NCBI GenBank assembly: GCA_030065055.1
Contig: JASJDS010000036.1
Location: 1-33,588 of the forward strand
DNA length: 33,588 bases
Source of the DNA: Calothrix sp. MO_192.B10
Lineage (GTDB): Bacteria > Cyanobacteriota > Cyanobacteriia > Cyanobacteriales > Nostocaceae
Reading direction: 5' to 3'
In this document: piece after piece, positions 25,771 through 33,588 of the stretch
How the letters are laid out: every line of letters begins with the position of its first letter
Numbering within the stretch: the stretch's first letter is position 1
Made by a program: the position numbers and the translations under genes
The notes under the pieces: generated by a model
Told to the model about the DNA's origin: nothing
The model's input: only the letters and a program-made list of their open reading frames with translations
The model's database searches: none

Positions 25771-26709
25771 TCACCTCTCTTTAATCTGCACGGTGCGATT
25801 AAATACATTCATAGATACGGAGGTAATCAAACTCAGGGTTAAATAGGTAAGCATAATTAATAACATTACCTCTACTGCCCTACCTGTTTGATTAAAGGTA
25901 GTGGAGGCGACAAAATAAATATCTGGATAGCCAATTGCGATCGCTAAACTGGAATTTTTGGTTAAGTTTAAATACTGGCTGGTTAGAGATGGAATAATTA
26001 CCCGTAATGCTTGGGGAAAAATTACTAACCGCATGGTTAGAGATGACTGCAAACCCAAGGAAGCAGAAGCCTCCCACTGTCCTTTGGGTACAGATTGAAT
26101 CCCACCCCGGACAATTTCGGCAATGAAAGAACCTGTATAAAAAGTTAGTCCGAGCAGTAAGGCAGAAAATTCTGGAGAAAGGGTAAACCAGGGAAACTCT
26201 ACCCCATTTTGACTGAGGTAAATCAAGTTACCCAGAGAGGCTTTATTTTCTACCTTGGGTAAGCTGAGGAACACCGCAGAGTACCAAAATAGTAATTGGA
26301 GTAACAGGGGTGTATTACGAAATATTTCCACATATACCAAAGCTAAGTTCCGCACCAACCAGTTGTCAGATAATCTGGCGATTCCCGCAGTTATACCCAC
26401 AATGGTAGTAAGAATAATGCCAGCGATCGCAATTCGTAAGGAGTTAATTAAGCCAATCCACAGAGCGCGGCTGTAGGTATCCGATGGGTTGTAGGGGAGA
26501 GGAGTTTCACCAATATCAAAAGAAGCTTGCTGTTGGAGAAAATCAAACCCCAATTGAATGCCTAGTTGTTGTAAATTGCGAGTGAGGTTACTCCAAAAAA
26601 TTGCGATCGCTGCTGCAACTAGAAATACCACAATCAACTGACTTGCCACGCGCCAAAAGCGTTCGTCTCGCCATAGGGGAGGCTTAGTGTGAGGGATGTT
26701 TCGAGTCAT
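25771..26709 (-). CDS. natG: Amino-acid ABC transporter permease (NatG/AapQ-like)
   Basis: A 312-residue permease. An N-terminal membrane segment is at about residues 23-43 (VASQLIVVFLVAAAIAIFW). A periplasmic stretch contains FDIGETPLPYNPSDTY, typical of AapQ/BztB/NatG. EIFRNTPLLLQLLFWY and the EAA loop AEIVRGGIQSVPKGQWEASASLGL follow. It would pair with NatH to form the membrane channel for neutral and acidic amino acids fed by NatF. Its order between natF and natH supports this. A minisatellite separates it from natF. Confidence 0.83.
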   Translation of the reverse strand: MTRNIPHTKPPLWRDERFWRVASQLIVVFLVAAAIAIFWSNLTRNLQQLGIQLGFDFLQQQASFDIGETPLPYNPSDTYSRALWIGLINSLRIAIAGIILTTIVGITAGIARLSDNWLVRNLALVYVEIFRNTPLLLQLLFWYSAVFLSLPKVENKASLGNLIYLSQNGVEFPWFTLSPEFSALLLGLTFYTGSFIAEIVRGGIQSVPKGQWEASASLGLQSSLTMRLVIFPQALRVIIPSLTSQYLNLTKNSSLAIAIGYPDIYFVASTTFNQTGRAVEVMLLIMLTYLTLSLITSVSMNVFNRTVQIKER

Positions 26710-26710
26710 G

Positions 26711-26883
26711 GGTAGAGGAGTGGGGGAGTGGGGGAGTGGGGGAGTGAGGGAGTGATGGAGTGAGGGAAGTGTGGGGAGTGTGGGGAGTGTGGGGAGTGTG
26801 GGAAGACAAGGGAGAAATATTATTTATTTGTTTTATTCCCTCCTTCACTCCTTCCCTCCTTCCCTCCTTCACTCCTTCCCTCC
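26711..26883. repeat. Minisatellite between natF and natG
   Basis: GGGGGAGT octamers (about 26718-26745), GTGTGGGGA nonamers (about 26768-26801) and TTCACTCC/TTCCCTCC octamers (26841-26883) fill the whole gap to the natF stop. The GA-rich and CT-rich ends are complementary and could fold back in the transcript. Confidence 0.8.
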
Positions 26884-27951
26884 TTATTTAAAGGGTGGAG
26901 AATACAAAAGTCCACCTTTTGTCCACAGTTTATTTTGACTGCGAGGTAGATTTAATTTGGTTTTAGGTCCGAGGTTGCGATCGTAAATTTCGCCGTAGTT
27001 ACCAACGTGTTTAATAATCCTGACAGCAAAGTCTTTGGATAAACCCATCCCTTCACCGAGGTTGCCTTTAATACCTAAAAAACGCTGTATTTCCGGATTA
27101 TCACTACTGGCTAAATTTGCCACATTTTGGGAATTTATTCCTAATTCTTCAGCCTTAATCAAGGCATAAACTACCCATTTGAGAACATCTGCCCATTTTG
27201 CATCTCCATCAGCCACAGCCGGTGCTAAGGGTTCTTGGGAAAGGACTTCATCTAAAATAATGTGATTGTCTGGTTTAGGGAGGGTAGTACGCCGGGAAAT
27301 TAGTTGGGATTTATCAGAGGTAATGGCATTGCAACGTCCCTGTTGGTAGGTAGCAAAAGCGGTATTAATATCTTCAAATACTACAGGTTTATAAGCAATT
27401 CCCAACTGTCGCATTTTATCGGCTAAGTTCTGTTCGTTAGTTGTACCTGTTTGAGTACAAATAGCCTTACCTTGCAAATCTTTGAGAGATTTAATATTGC
27501 TATTTTTACCCACCATCATCCCTTGCCCATCGTAGAAGACTATGGGAGCGAACGCCATACCTACAGAAGTATCCCGGCTAGCTGTCAAAGTAGTGTTACG
27601 GCTGAGAAGATCCACTTCCCCGGTTTGCACGGCGGTAAAACGTTCTTTAGCGTTGAGATTGCGATACTCTACCGCATCTGGATTATCAAACAAAGCAGCC
27701 GCCACCGCGCGACAGACATCCACATCCAGTCCGCTATACTTACCATCAGTACCCACAAAGCTAAATCCAGGGATTTCTCCACTGACACCACAAGTTAGCT
27801 GTCCGCGACTTTTGATTTTATCTAAGAGGCTGCTACTAGCTGCTCCTGAAGTATTATCTCCACCACAAGCAGTTAAGCCGAGTGCCAAAAAAGCGATCGC
27901 TGATAATAATGCGGATTTGAACATCAACATGGGTAAAAAAATTTTCATCAC
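26884..27951 (-). CDS. natF: Periplasmic amino-acid-binding lipoprotein (NatF/AapJ-like)
   Basis: A 355-residue solute-binding protein (SBP_bac_3). A hydrophobic signal peptide ends in the lipobox LTAC with C29 as lipidated residue. The ligand-binding half-domains contain LDKIKSRGQLTCGVSGEIPGF, GLDVDVCRAVAAALF and FTAVQTGEVDLLSRNTT (R117 region). The later motif GKAICTQTGTTNEQN is also present. The C-terminal VGNYGEIYDRNLG is diagnostic of the general L-amino-acid (AapJ/BztA/NatF) group. It is the first gene of natF-natG-natH, and the 275-base upstream gap should hold the promoter. Confidence 0.87.
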   Translation of the reverse strand: MMKIFLPMLMFKSALLSAIAFLALGLTACGGDNTSGAASSSLLDKIKSRGQLTCGVSGEIPGFSFVGTDGKYSGLDVDVCRAVAAALFDNPDAVEYRNLNAKERFTAVQTGEVDLLSRNTTLTASRDTSVGMAFAPIVFYDGQGMMVGKNSNIKSLKDLQGKAICTQTGTTNEQNLADKMRQLGIAYKPVVFEDINTAFATYQQGRCNAITSDKSQLISRRTTLPKPDNHIILDEVLSQEPLAPAVADGDAKWADVLKWVVYALIKAEELGINSQNVANLASSDNPEIQRFLGIKGNLGEGMGLSKDFAVRIIKHVGNYGEIYDRNLGPKTKLNLPRSQNKLWTKGGLLYSPPFK

Positions 27952-28226
27952 TCAACTAATAAATTACAGCAGAGTGAGGCTCAATTTGTATGGTTCACAA
28001 CAATTATGACTATACATTTAGTATTGTGATTATCAGTAGCACATTGTAAGTAAATTACAATTGCTGCTATTTCAAAATTCAAATCAGAGTATGCTCAAAA
28101 TCATGTGGAAATTGGGGCTAATCTTCAAAAAAATCGACCCTAAACACCACAATCTATTACCAGTGACCCGGAACAGGTTAAACTAAGTCTGGTAAGAGCC
28201 GCTCCAAATTTTTTCATGAGGCTTTT

Positions 28227-28796
28227 ATGGGAGCTAATCTACAACAGATTGCCAGGTACTTGGATAACCTGGGTTGGGACTACCGTTTTGATCAAGAAGC
28301 AGAACGTATTATTACAGGTGTCGAAGCCGATCACCTGGAAGACTTCCTCATAGTTGTACAATTGGATGAAGATGGGAGGTTTTTTCGTTTATTTGCCCCC
28401 CAAGTTTTAGCAGGAGTAGCAGATCATCCTTATAAAGCAGACATTTTACAAACCATGTTGGCTATTTCCTGGGAAACAAAAATGCTGCAATGGGAATATG
28501 ACACTTCAGACGGGGAAATTCGTGCCATTATCGAGTTTCCCCTAGAAGACTCAGCACTCACAGAAAAGCAATTTAACCGTTGTTTGAGTGCCCTAATTCA
28601 GATTGTAGATAGCATTGCCATACCACGTCTCCAGGAAGTCATGGTAACAGGCATAGATCCAGGAAATATAGAATTGGGTGAGAGGCTATTACTTAGCATT
28701 CAGGAACAAGCTCCTGGAATGCTAGAACTGCTGGAAAAAGCTATGGAAGCCAGAAAAAAACGGGGCAGTTTTCCCAGTGAGGAAGCCGATATCTGA
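28227..28796 (+). CDS. Conserved cyanobacterial YbjN-like protein
   Basis: A 189-residue soluble acidic protein. The first 130 residues have the alternating strands and helices of the YbjN / type III secretion chaperone-like fold: IARYLDNLGWDYRFD, then ITGVEADHLEDFLIVVQLDEDGRFFRLFAP, and a helix with LTEKQFNRCLSALIQIVD. The tail (GERLLLSIQEQAPGMLELLEKAM) is helical. Proteins of this fold may bind partners or act as chaperones; a specific function is unknown. DUF3318 follows 65 bases downstream on the same strand. Confidence 0.65.
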   Translation: MGANLQQIARYLDNLGWDYRFDQEAERIITGVEADHLEDFLIVVQLDEDGRFFRLFAPQVLAGVADHPYKADILQTMLAISWETKMLQWEYDTSDGEIRAIIEFPLEDSALTEKQFNRCLSALIQIVDSIAIPRLQEVMVTGIDPGNIELGERLLLSIQEQAPGMLELLEKAMEARKKRGSFPSEEADI

Positions 28797-28861
28797 GTAA
28801 AATAGCTATACTCCAAAATGATACCCTCACTATATACTAAAATTTTTTTGGTCTGGATATT

Positions 28862-29512
28862 ATGACATCTTATGTAACCTCTTCTGCTAAGGCAGAAATG
28901 AGTGAACTCAGACGGCTAAAAGGTTTACTACCACCAGAATTACAAAGTTGGGTGACAGTGGAAGGCACAATAGAGGTGAATCCACCCCTGATCCGTTGTG
29001 AAGAAATTAGTCGGGATCAGATAGAAATTCAAATTGATTTGGTGAAGTGGGACGAATTAGCTATGGATCAGCGCAACTTGCTGTTCTGGCATGAAGTAGC
29101 CCGGATCCAAAATGATACTATTCCTAAAGATGGCTGGGAAATGGCAGCATTAGCCATTGGTTTAGGTGGTGCTGTCGGTGAATTATGGGTACAGGATGGA
29201 TTACTCCTAGTGTTAGCTTTAGCACTATGTGGTGTATCTGGTTGGCGGCTGTATCAAAAAAACAATGGTAGCAAGCAAATTAAAGAGCTAACCGAAGCAG
29301 ATGAAAAAGCGATCGCTCTAGCACAGCGTTTTGGTTACAGTCTCCCCAATGCTTATAAAAGTTTGGGTAGTGCCCTAAAAACCTTAATTGATAAGACTCC
29401 CAGCAAAAGACAGCGGTCAAAATATGAAGCCCGTTTATCTGCCCTCAAACGCAGTGCTAATAAAGCCAAGGCAAAATCAAGATCCAGGGATATGAATGAG
29501 GGAGCTTATTGA
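28862..29512 (+). CDS. DUF3318 family protein
   Basis: A 216-residue protein of a cyanobacterial family of unknown function. EMSELRRLKGLLPPELQSWV, QRNLLFWHEVARIQNDTIP and the DGWEMAALAIGLGG start of a hydrophobic region are family hallmarks. One or two membrane segments span about residues 98-135 (LGGAVGELWVQDGLLLVLALALCGVSGW). A basic, lysine-rich C-terminal tail (KRQRSKYEARLSALKRSANKAKAK) is probably cytoplasmic. The HEVAR motif resembles a lone metal-binding helix, but no second ligand site is evident. Confidence 0.8.
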   Translation: MTSYVTSSAKAEMSELRRLKGLLPPELQSWVTVEGTIEVNPPLIRCEEISRDQIEIQIDLVKWDELAMDQRNLLFWHEVARIQNDTIPKDGWEMAALAIGLGGAVGELWVQDGLLLVLALALCGVSGWRLYQKNNGSKQIKELTEADEKAIALAQRFGYSLPNAYKSLGSALKTLIDKTPSKRQRSKYEARLSALKRSANKAKAKSRSRDMNEGAY

Positions 29513-29553
29513 ATTTTGGATTTTATAGCGCTACGCGCTAGGGAACAGGGAAT

Positions 29554-29595
29554 AGGCAACAGGCAACAGGCAACAGGCAACAGGCAACAGGCAAC
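29554..29595. repeat. AGGCAAC heptamer array (STRR type)
   Basis: Six perfect AGGCAAC units follow GCGCTACGCGC and degenerate GGGAACA units, shortly after the DUF3318 stop. The remaining bases to 29708 contain GGAAGCAA(T) direct repeats and no gene. Confidence 0.9.
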
Positions 29596-29708
29596 AGCAG
29601 GCTGTCAAAGAGTTTGCTGGATTTAGAAATGTCCGTGCCCTAAATGCGTAGTGCGATGGAAGCAATGGAAGCAAATGTAAGCAATTGTGATTAATTGTTA
29701 GCTTGTGA

Positions 29709-30203
29709 AGTACCCACAGACTCCGCTTACGCTACATCTGGGGCTAAGCGCTGACGCGCACGCTCCGCGTTAAGCGAAGCTATGCCGTAGGCTTTACGCG
29801 TCTCACTCGCCGTTGCTCTGTTGGGTATCCCAAAAAAACGGGTATCCGGAACCAAATCCGGTCTGAGTCTTACACAGCGTCTCTGGCATTGCTGCCTTTA
29901 TCCTCTCAAGGAGGAACCCGCGCAGCCGTAGGGCTAGCAAAGGCAGTTTGATTTTTGTTTCGACACGTTCACCTTGGATTTACAGCAATGGCTAACCAGC
30001 TAGGTTCACGTCTTCCCCAATCTCTGCTCTTTCTGTACCAAGCGTATTACCGCTACTTAAGGTTATCTGTTCCGAGACAGTTGGGCGGGTCAACAACCAC
30101 AACTATTTTCCCATATATTCGCTCGGCACTCAAGACCCTGCCCTTGCTCTCATCCCCCGATTCCGAAGACTCCACCGGGGGACTTCCCGCAAGGAGTGTT
30201 AAA
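29709..30203 (+). repeat. Structured dispersed repeat, copy 2
   Basis: This is homologous to 7-514 in the same orientation and again follows GTGA (29705-29708). The left hairpin reads CCC-a-CAGA (29713-29720) against TCTGGGG (29737-29743). CCGGA (29846-29850) pairs with TCCGG (29857-29861), where copy 1 has TCGGG/CCCGA: two compensatory changes. CTGCCTTT and AAAGGCAG (about 29900-29942) form an 8-bp long-range stem. The right end keeps TCCCCCG/CGGGGGA and GTTAAA. No complete protein is encoded. An open frame runs through its right part into maf but appears accidental. Confidence 0.7.
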
Positions 30204-30236
30204 TTCCTCTGCTTCTACAAGCAGCGCGTTTTGCGT

Positions 30237-30252
30237 CGGGGTAAAATCCCCG
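30237..30252 (+). promoter_or_regulatory. Hairpin upstream of maf
   Basis: CGGGG-taaaat-CCCCG forms a short GC-rich stem-loop about 72 bases before the maf start, just outside the repeat element. It could be a leftover element end, a weak terminator or a leader structure. Confidence 0.3.
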
Positions 30253-30323
30253 TTGCTCTCACACAATTCGCTCATTCGCTCATTCTGCATTCTTTTAACT
30301 ACTGCTACTATTTTCAGATAAAA

Positions 30324-30911
30324 ATGGTTTCATTCATTCTCGCTTCCGCTTCCCCAGCCAGACGGCGTTTACTACAAATGGTGGGGATTGAACCCATAGT
30401 ACGTCCCAGTGATTTTGATGAGTCGCAAATTCAACTCAGTAACCCAGAAGAATTAGTCAATACCCTAGCTCAATGTAAAGCAGAAACCATTGCTCCTGAA
30501 TTTAATTCTGGTTTGATTATGGGTTGTGACTCCGTATTAGCCATTGATGGTAATATTTATGGTAAACCAGCAAATGAAAAACAGGCGTGCGATCGCTGGC
30601 AACAAATGCAAGGTCATTTTGGCGACCTATACACTGGTCATGTTTTAATTGATACTTGCAATCACCAGACTCTAGTTAAGTGTCAAATTACAAGGGTTTA
30701 TTTCGCGCCCATGAGTAGGGACACTATTCAGGCTTATGTTGCTACCGGTGAACCCCTCAAATGTGCTGGTAGTTTTGCACTGGAAGGACGGGGTGGTTTA
30801 TTTGTGGAGAAGATAGAAGGTTGTCATAGTAATGTGATTGGGTTAAGTTTGCCTTTATTACGGCAAATGCTGACAGAACTGGGCTACAAAGTCACGGATT
30901 TTTGGCAGTGA
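30324..30911 (+). CDS. maf: Maf-family nucleotide pyrophosphatase
   Basis: A 195-residue protein that hydrolyses non-canonical or surplus nucleoside triphosphates (house-cleaning dTTP/UTP-type pyrophosphatase). The start at ATG 30324 gives the canonical N-terminus [17 protein letters not shown]. An in-frame upstream extension of 123 residues comes from the repeat element and is rejected. MGCDSVLAI holds the catalytic Asp, followed by [38 protein letters not shown] and [10 protein letters not shown] are the C-terminal family motifs. It is transcribed with no same-strand partner downstream. This Maf is unrelated to the flagellin-glycosylation Maf proteins of Campylobacter. Confidence 0.9.
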   Translation: MVSFILASASPARRRLLQMVGIEPIVRPSDFDESQIQLSNPEELVNTLAQCKAETIAPEFNSGLIMGCDSVLAIDGNIYGKPANEKQACDRWQQMQGHFGDLYTGHVLIDTCNHQTLVKCQITRVYFAPMSRDTIQAYVATGEPLKCAGSFALEGRGGLFVEKIEGCHSNVIGLSLPLLRQMLTELGYKVTDFWQ

Positions 30912-30937
30912 AATCTCTCCTAGGTGATGAGGTGATG

Positions 30938-31147
30938 GGTTGTTAGTTGTTGGTTGTTAGTTGGGAGTTGTTAGTTGGGAGTTGTTAGTTGTTGGTTGTT
31001 AGTTGTTGGTTGTTAGTTGTTAGTTGTTGGTTGTTGGTTGTTAGTTGTTGGTTGTTAGTTGTTGGTTGTTAGTTGATGGTTGACAGTCTTCACTCCTTCC
31101 CTCCTTCACTCCTTCACTCCTTCCCTCCTTCCCTCCTTCACTCCTTC
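30938..31147. repeat. TTGTTAG/TTGTTGG and CTTCCCTC tandem arrays
   Basis: A degenerate heptamer array of TTGTTAG, TTGTTGG and TTGGGAG units (about 30938-31082) is followed by TTCACTCC/TTCCCTCC octamers to about 31147. It fills the convergent gap between maf and the GDYXXLXY gene, and resembles the inverted sequence at 24180-24386. Confidence 0.85.
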
Positions 31148-31150
31148 CCT

Positions 31151-31840
31151 TTAAAAACGATATTTGCGATCGCGCACCCACATACTGATAGGTACGGCGT
31201 GTCCCTGGGTATCAACTTTAACTTCCACTACTATTGGTTGTTTCTGCCCGGGTTTGACTCGTTGTGCTTGGGATATATCCTTGTTAATCTCCACTCGTTG
31301 GTCTTCTGGGATGTAATATGTTTCCAAGCCGTAAGATATCGAACTATATTTAGATTTACCTGACAATACCACCTGATTTTCTCCTAGGGAGGAAGGACGT
31401 TTAAGGCTGATTTGTACTGGTTTCCAGGCTGGAGGAATACCATCACCAGTGGGTTTTTCTCCCTGTAATGTTACATATAATTTTGTGCCTTGAGGCAGAT
31501 TTGGGTATTGATTTTTCACAGAAGGATATTGTTTAACTAACTCCTCCCAACCGGGTAATTTTTTTAAATTGTCTAAACGGGAAATATCATAATTTAAGGT
31601 AACGTAGTAACCGCGCAGCAAATCATAGGGATCGACAGGTATAGTTTGCAATATGGCTGTTTTCCCTGTGATATGGGTATAAACTGCTTGGGCTGGAATT
31701 GCGAGAATCATTCCAGTTTGGATTAGTAGGGGAAGCACGAACCGCCAAATCGCTAAGGGTTTAGTTGATGGTTGTGCAGATATCACACTATCCTGTGTCT
31801 GGGATTCGTTTACAGAAGACAAAGTTTCATCAGAGTTCAT
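31151..31840 (-). CDS. GDYXXLXY domain membrane protein
   Basis: A 229-residue protein counted from ATG 31840; an in-frame TTG at 31855 is possible. One membrane segment lies at about residues 37-57 (FVLPLLIQTGMILAIPAQA). The periplasmic part then begins with VDPYDLLRGYYVTLNYDIS, the variant of the G-D-Y-x-x-L-x-Y family motif. Later strands (YVTLQGEKP, YYIPEDQR, VVEVKVDTQGHAVP) fit the same family. It lies immediately after the DUF2157 gene, a common pairing in bacteria, so the two probably form one membrane unit of unknown function. Confidence 0.8.
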   Translation of the reverse strand: MNSDETLSSVNESQTQDSVISAQPSTKPLAIWRFVLPLLIQTGMILAIPAQAVYTHITGKTAILQTIPVDPYDLLRGYYVTLNYDISRLDNLKKLPGWEELVKQYPSVKNQYPNLPQGTKLYVTLQGEKPTGDGIPPAWKPVQISLKRPSSLGENQVVLSGKSKYSSISYGLETYYIPEDQRVEINKDISQAQRVKPGQKQPIVVEVKVDTQGHAVPISMWVRDRKYRF

Positions 31841-31856
31841 AGGAAATAGTTCCAAA

Positions 31857-33299
31857 TCATCTTAAATCCGGCTGAATGGCAGAATCAGATAAAGCATGTA
31901 AGCGACGTTCAAACCAAAGTCCGGCTAAAATTACAGCTACACCACACAAGACAAACACAAAGGATTTAAATAACAAGCCGGTGTCATACTCCAGCATCCG
32001 ACTGATAATTTGCAGGGTTAACAACACCATTCCACCCCAAAAAGCGCATCGTTTCCCCACATCTAGCCCTTGACGAATTAAACCGCAGGCTAATATTGCT
32101 AGTAGGACATTAAAAATCAAGATAGCGATCGCATTTGGGTTAGTGCTAGTAGTCACATGCCATAAAGGAACTAAAGCACTAATCAAGATAAAACTACCAA
32201 CAGCAATAGTATTTATATCCACTCTTTGACGGTGACGGTTGTTTCTTTGACGTAATAAATACCACCATTGCCATAGTGCTAAAGCACCGAGAATTATTAC
32301 ATCTATCACAGGTCGGAATTTGAGTAATGCACTCAAGTCAGTTGGTGAACTGTAAAATTGAATTCGCCATATCCAACGGAAGGAGAGAAAATAAAATAGG
32401 ATGCTGAAAAATACTAGTGTCAATGTCCTAGCTAGGGGTTGGAAGTGACGAAAGGTTACTTTTGGGAACCGTAAATCATCGTAACTCCATAGTAATGCTG
32501 GTGGGATTGCAAAGGCTAAAGATACCAACCAACCAGAGGTGCGAGAATAGGTGAGTATTTGTATAGTTCTAAAATTGAATTGCAGGGATGTTGCAAAGGC
32601 TACAGCACCTAAACCGAAAATCCAGCGAGATCGACATAGGTAAGCAAGAGGTACAAATATCACCCATGACATTAATGGCATATGCTGTAGCATTATTTGT
32701 GTCCAAGTCAACTCACCCCTAAAAGTCCATAAATCTCCCAGTCCCCACCAATAGCCTATTTGCAGTAAGATAAAGCTGAGGATTCCCAGGGTAGTTAGAC
32801 GCAGGCTATATGCCATGATTAAAACGCCAATTCCCCAAGCAAGGAATAACTCGTAACTAGAACCGCGAATATGGAACATTTGCGCCACAAGTGCCATATT
32901 CGCGCCTAAAATTAGAGCACCTAGCAGCAGTAACCCATGTCCGAATGTTTGTTTGCGTCGTCGTGGGGTTTTACCTCGAATTGTAGCTGGTATTGGTTGT
33001 CTCCACAGGTAAAAACCAACAACGTTTGTCACCAAGAATAAACTTAGCAGCAGGGTTATCTTGACTTCTCTAGACCATGCTTGCCAGTTAGCCGCAACAA
33101 ATGTAATTATACCCAAACCTAGGAGTATACTACCTAAAGCAATCAGAATCACCACAAAGCGATCGCTTGCAGCAGTTTCTAGGTTGTAAAATTGATATCT
33201 TTCTTCTAACTGTTGATACACAGATGTATCAATTATTCCTTCCTCTCGCCAGATTCGCGCTTCTTGGCGTAACTTCCGGCGAAAACTATCTAGTACCAT
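31857..33299 (-). CDS. DUF2157 multi-pass membrane protein
   Basis: A 480-residue protein. The cytoplasmic N-terminus (FRRKLRQEARIWREEGIIDTSVYQQLEERY) is the typical DUF2157 helical start. About ten to twelve membrane segments follow; the first are VVILIALGSILLGLGIITFVAA and ITLLLSLFLVTNVVGFYLW, and a basic loop (RGKTPRRRKQ) separates later pairs. Function of the family is unknown. The gene is first of a two-gene operon; its TGA lies 16 bases before the next ATG. The start ATG is preceded by AGGGAG about nine bases upstream. Confidence 0.87.
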   Translation of the reverse strand: MVLDSFRRKLRQEARIWREEGIIDTSVYQQLEERYQFYNLETAASDRFVVILIALGSILLGLGIITFVAANWQAWSREVKITLLLSLFLVTNVVGFYLWRQPIPATIRGKTPRRRKQTFGHGLLLLGALILGANMALVAQMFHIRGSSYELFLAWGIGVLIMAYSLRLTTLGILSFILLQIGYWWGLGDLWTFRGELTWTQIMLQHMPLMSWVIFVPLAYLCRSRWIFGLGAVAFATSLQFNFRTIQILTYSRTSGWLVSLAFAIPPALLWSYDDLRFPKVTFRHFQPLARTLTLVFFSILFYFLSFRWIWRIQFYSSPTDLSALLKFRPVIDVIILGALALWQWWYLLRQRNNRHRQRVDINTIAVGSFILISALVPLWHVTTSTNPNAIAILIFNVLLAILACGLIRQGLDVGKRCAFWGGMVLLTLQIISRMLEYDTGLLFKSFVFVLCGVAVILAGLWFERRLHALSDSAIQPDLR

Positions 33300-33588
33300 G
33301 ACAATCTCCCTTTATTGGGTAGGTTAACGATCGTCAGCGAATTATATCTCTATTATTAAGCAAGATCTTCACATGCAATGATGGTTGTGTGACAGTTGTT
33401 ACTCTTGTTTTGTTCCCTACAAGTTTCTTTACAATCTGGCATGGAAAAACCTGCAAATTTATTATTGAAGAAGGAAGAAGGAAGAAGGAAGAAGGTTTGA
33501 GCGGGGTTTTGAGATGGGGACAAAGGACCCCAACTCAAAACGGACAACCGCTTTCATCAAATCCGGAAAAATCTGCCAGCCTCATCAG
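33300..33588. repeat. Window end: promoter region with GAAGAAG array
   Basis: Four GAAGAAG heptamers run from 33467 to 33494. The part next to 33299 should contain the DUF2157 promoter. No supported gene is visible; a 63-codon minus-strand frame here is not convincing. Confidence 0.6.

Noticed and set aside
27542-28009. 155-codon frame antisense to natF
   Set aside because: Shadow frame; natF has clear lipoprotein and binding-protein motifs on the other strand.
30324-30911. Maf as a motility-associated (flagellin glycosylation) Maf protein linked to the pse genes
   Set aside because: The sequence is the ~195-residue nucleotide pyrophosphatase Maf with the SASPARR and GCDS motifs; only the name is shared.
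33356-33547. 63-codon minus-strand frame near the window end
   Set aside because: It includes the GAAGAAG array and shows no domain, start signal or conservation that I recognise.

Overview
The window looks like chromosomal DNA of a filamentous, heterocyst-type cyanobacterium (Nostoc/Anabaena group). This rests on frequent GCGATCGC (HIP1) octamers, heptameric STRR-type tandem repeats between genes, an NTRC-type thioredoxin reductase fusion, cyanobacterial families such as DUF3318 and a DUF4327-like protein, and a neutral amino-acid uptake system like Anabaena NatFGH. I see no tRNA, rRNA, CRISPR array or intact transposase gene.

Layout. Positions 1-766 are repeat-rich: a ~0.5 kb structured element (copy 1) and an inverted copy of its 40-nt core. 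Positions 767-3834 hold an HD-domain protein, a small DUF4327-like protein, a type IV pilin-like gene (all minus strand) and a small membrane-anchored TPR protein (plus). Positions 3891-16350 are a plus-strand, tightly packed sugar island. It holds the pseudaminic-type nonulosonic acid genes pseB, pseC, pseI, pseF/spsF and pseG, mixed with three SAM methyltransferases, an ATP-grasp ligase, a metallo-beta-lactamase-fold protein resembling the CMP-sialate hydroxylase family, and a large multidomain glycosyltransferase-like protein. Converging on it from the minus strand are a TPR plus SPINDLY/O-GlcNAc-transferase-like gene (16613-18835) and a second pilin gene (19024-19560). Positions 19663-33588 are more ordinary: tandem Uma2 nucleases, NTRC, an orphan DppC-type permease, natH-natG-natF, a YbjN-like protein, DUF3318, a second copy of the structured element just upstream of maf, and a GDYXXLXY/DUF2157 membrane pair.

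How the parts may work together. PseB and PseC make a 4-amino UDP sugar, PseG removes UDP, PseI condenses the hexose with PEP, and PseF activates the product with CMP. The N-acetyltransferase PseH, which should act between PseC and PseG, is absent from the island. An ATP-grasp ligase lies directly after pseC, so an aminoacyl or other acyl group might replace acetyl, with the methyltransferases and MBL protein decorating further. Two pilin paralogues that share an 11-nt upstream motif, plus an OGT-like enzyme, frame the island. This suggests, but does not prove, that the sugar is put on pilin or pilus-associated polysaccharide.

The most unusual non-coding signal is the ~500-nt structured repeat at 7-514 and 29709-30203. 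Each copy follows GTGA, and base changes between copies are compensatory in at least two hairpins. It resembles ORF-less HEARO / IscB omega-RNA or IS200/IS605-type elements.
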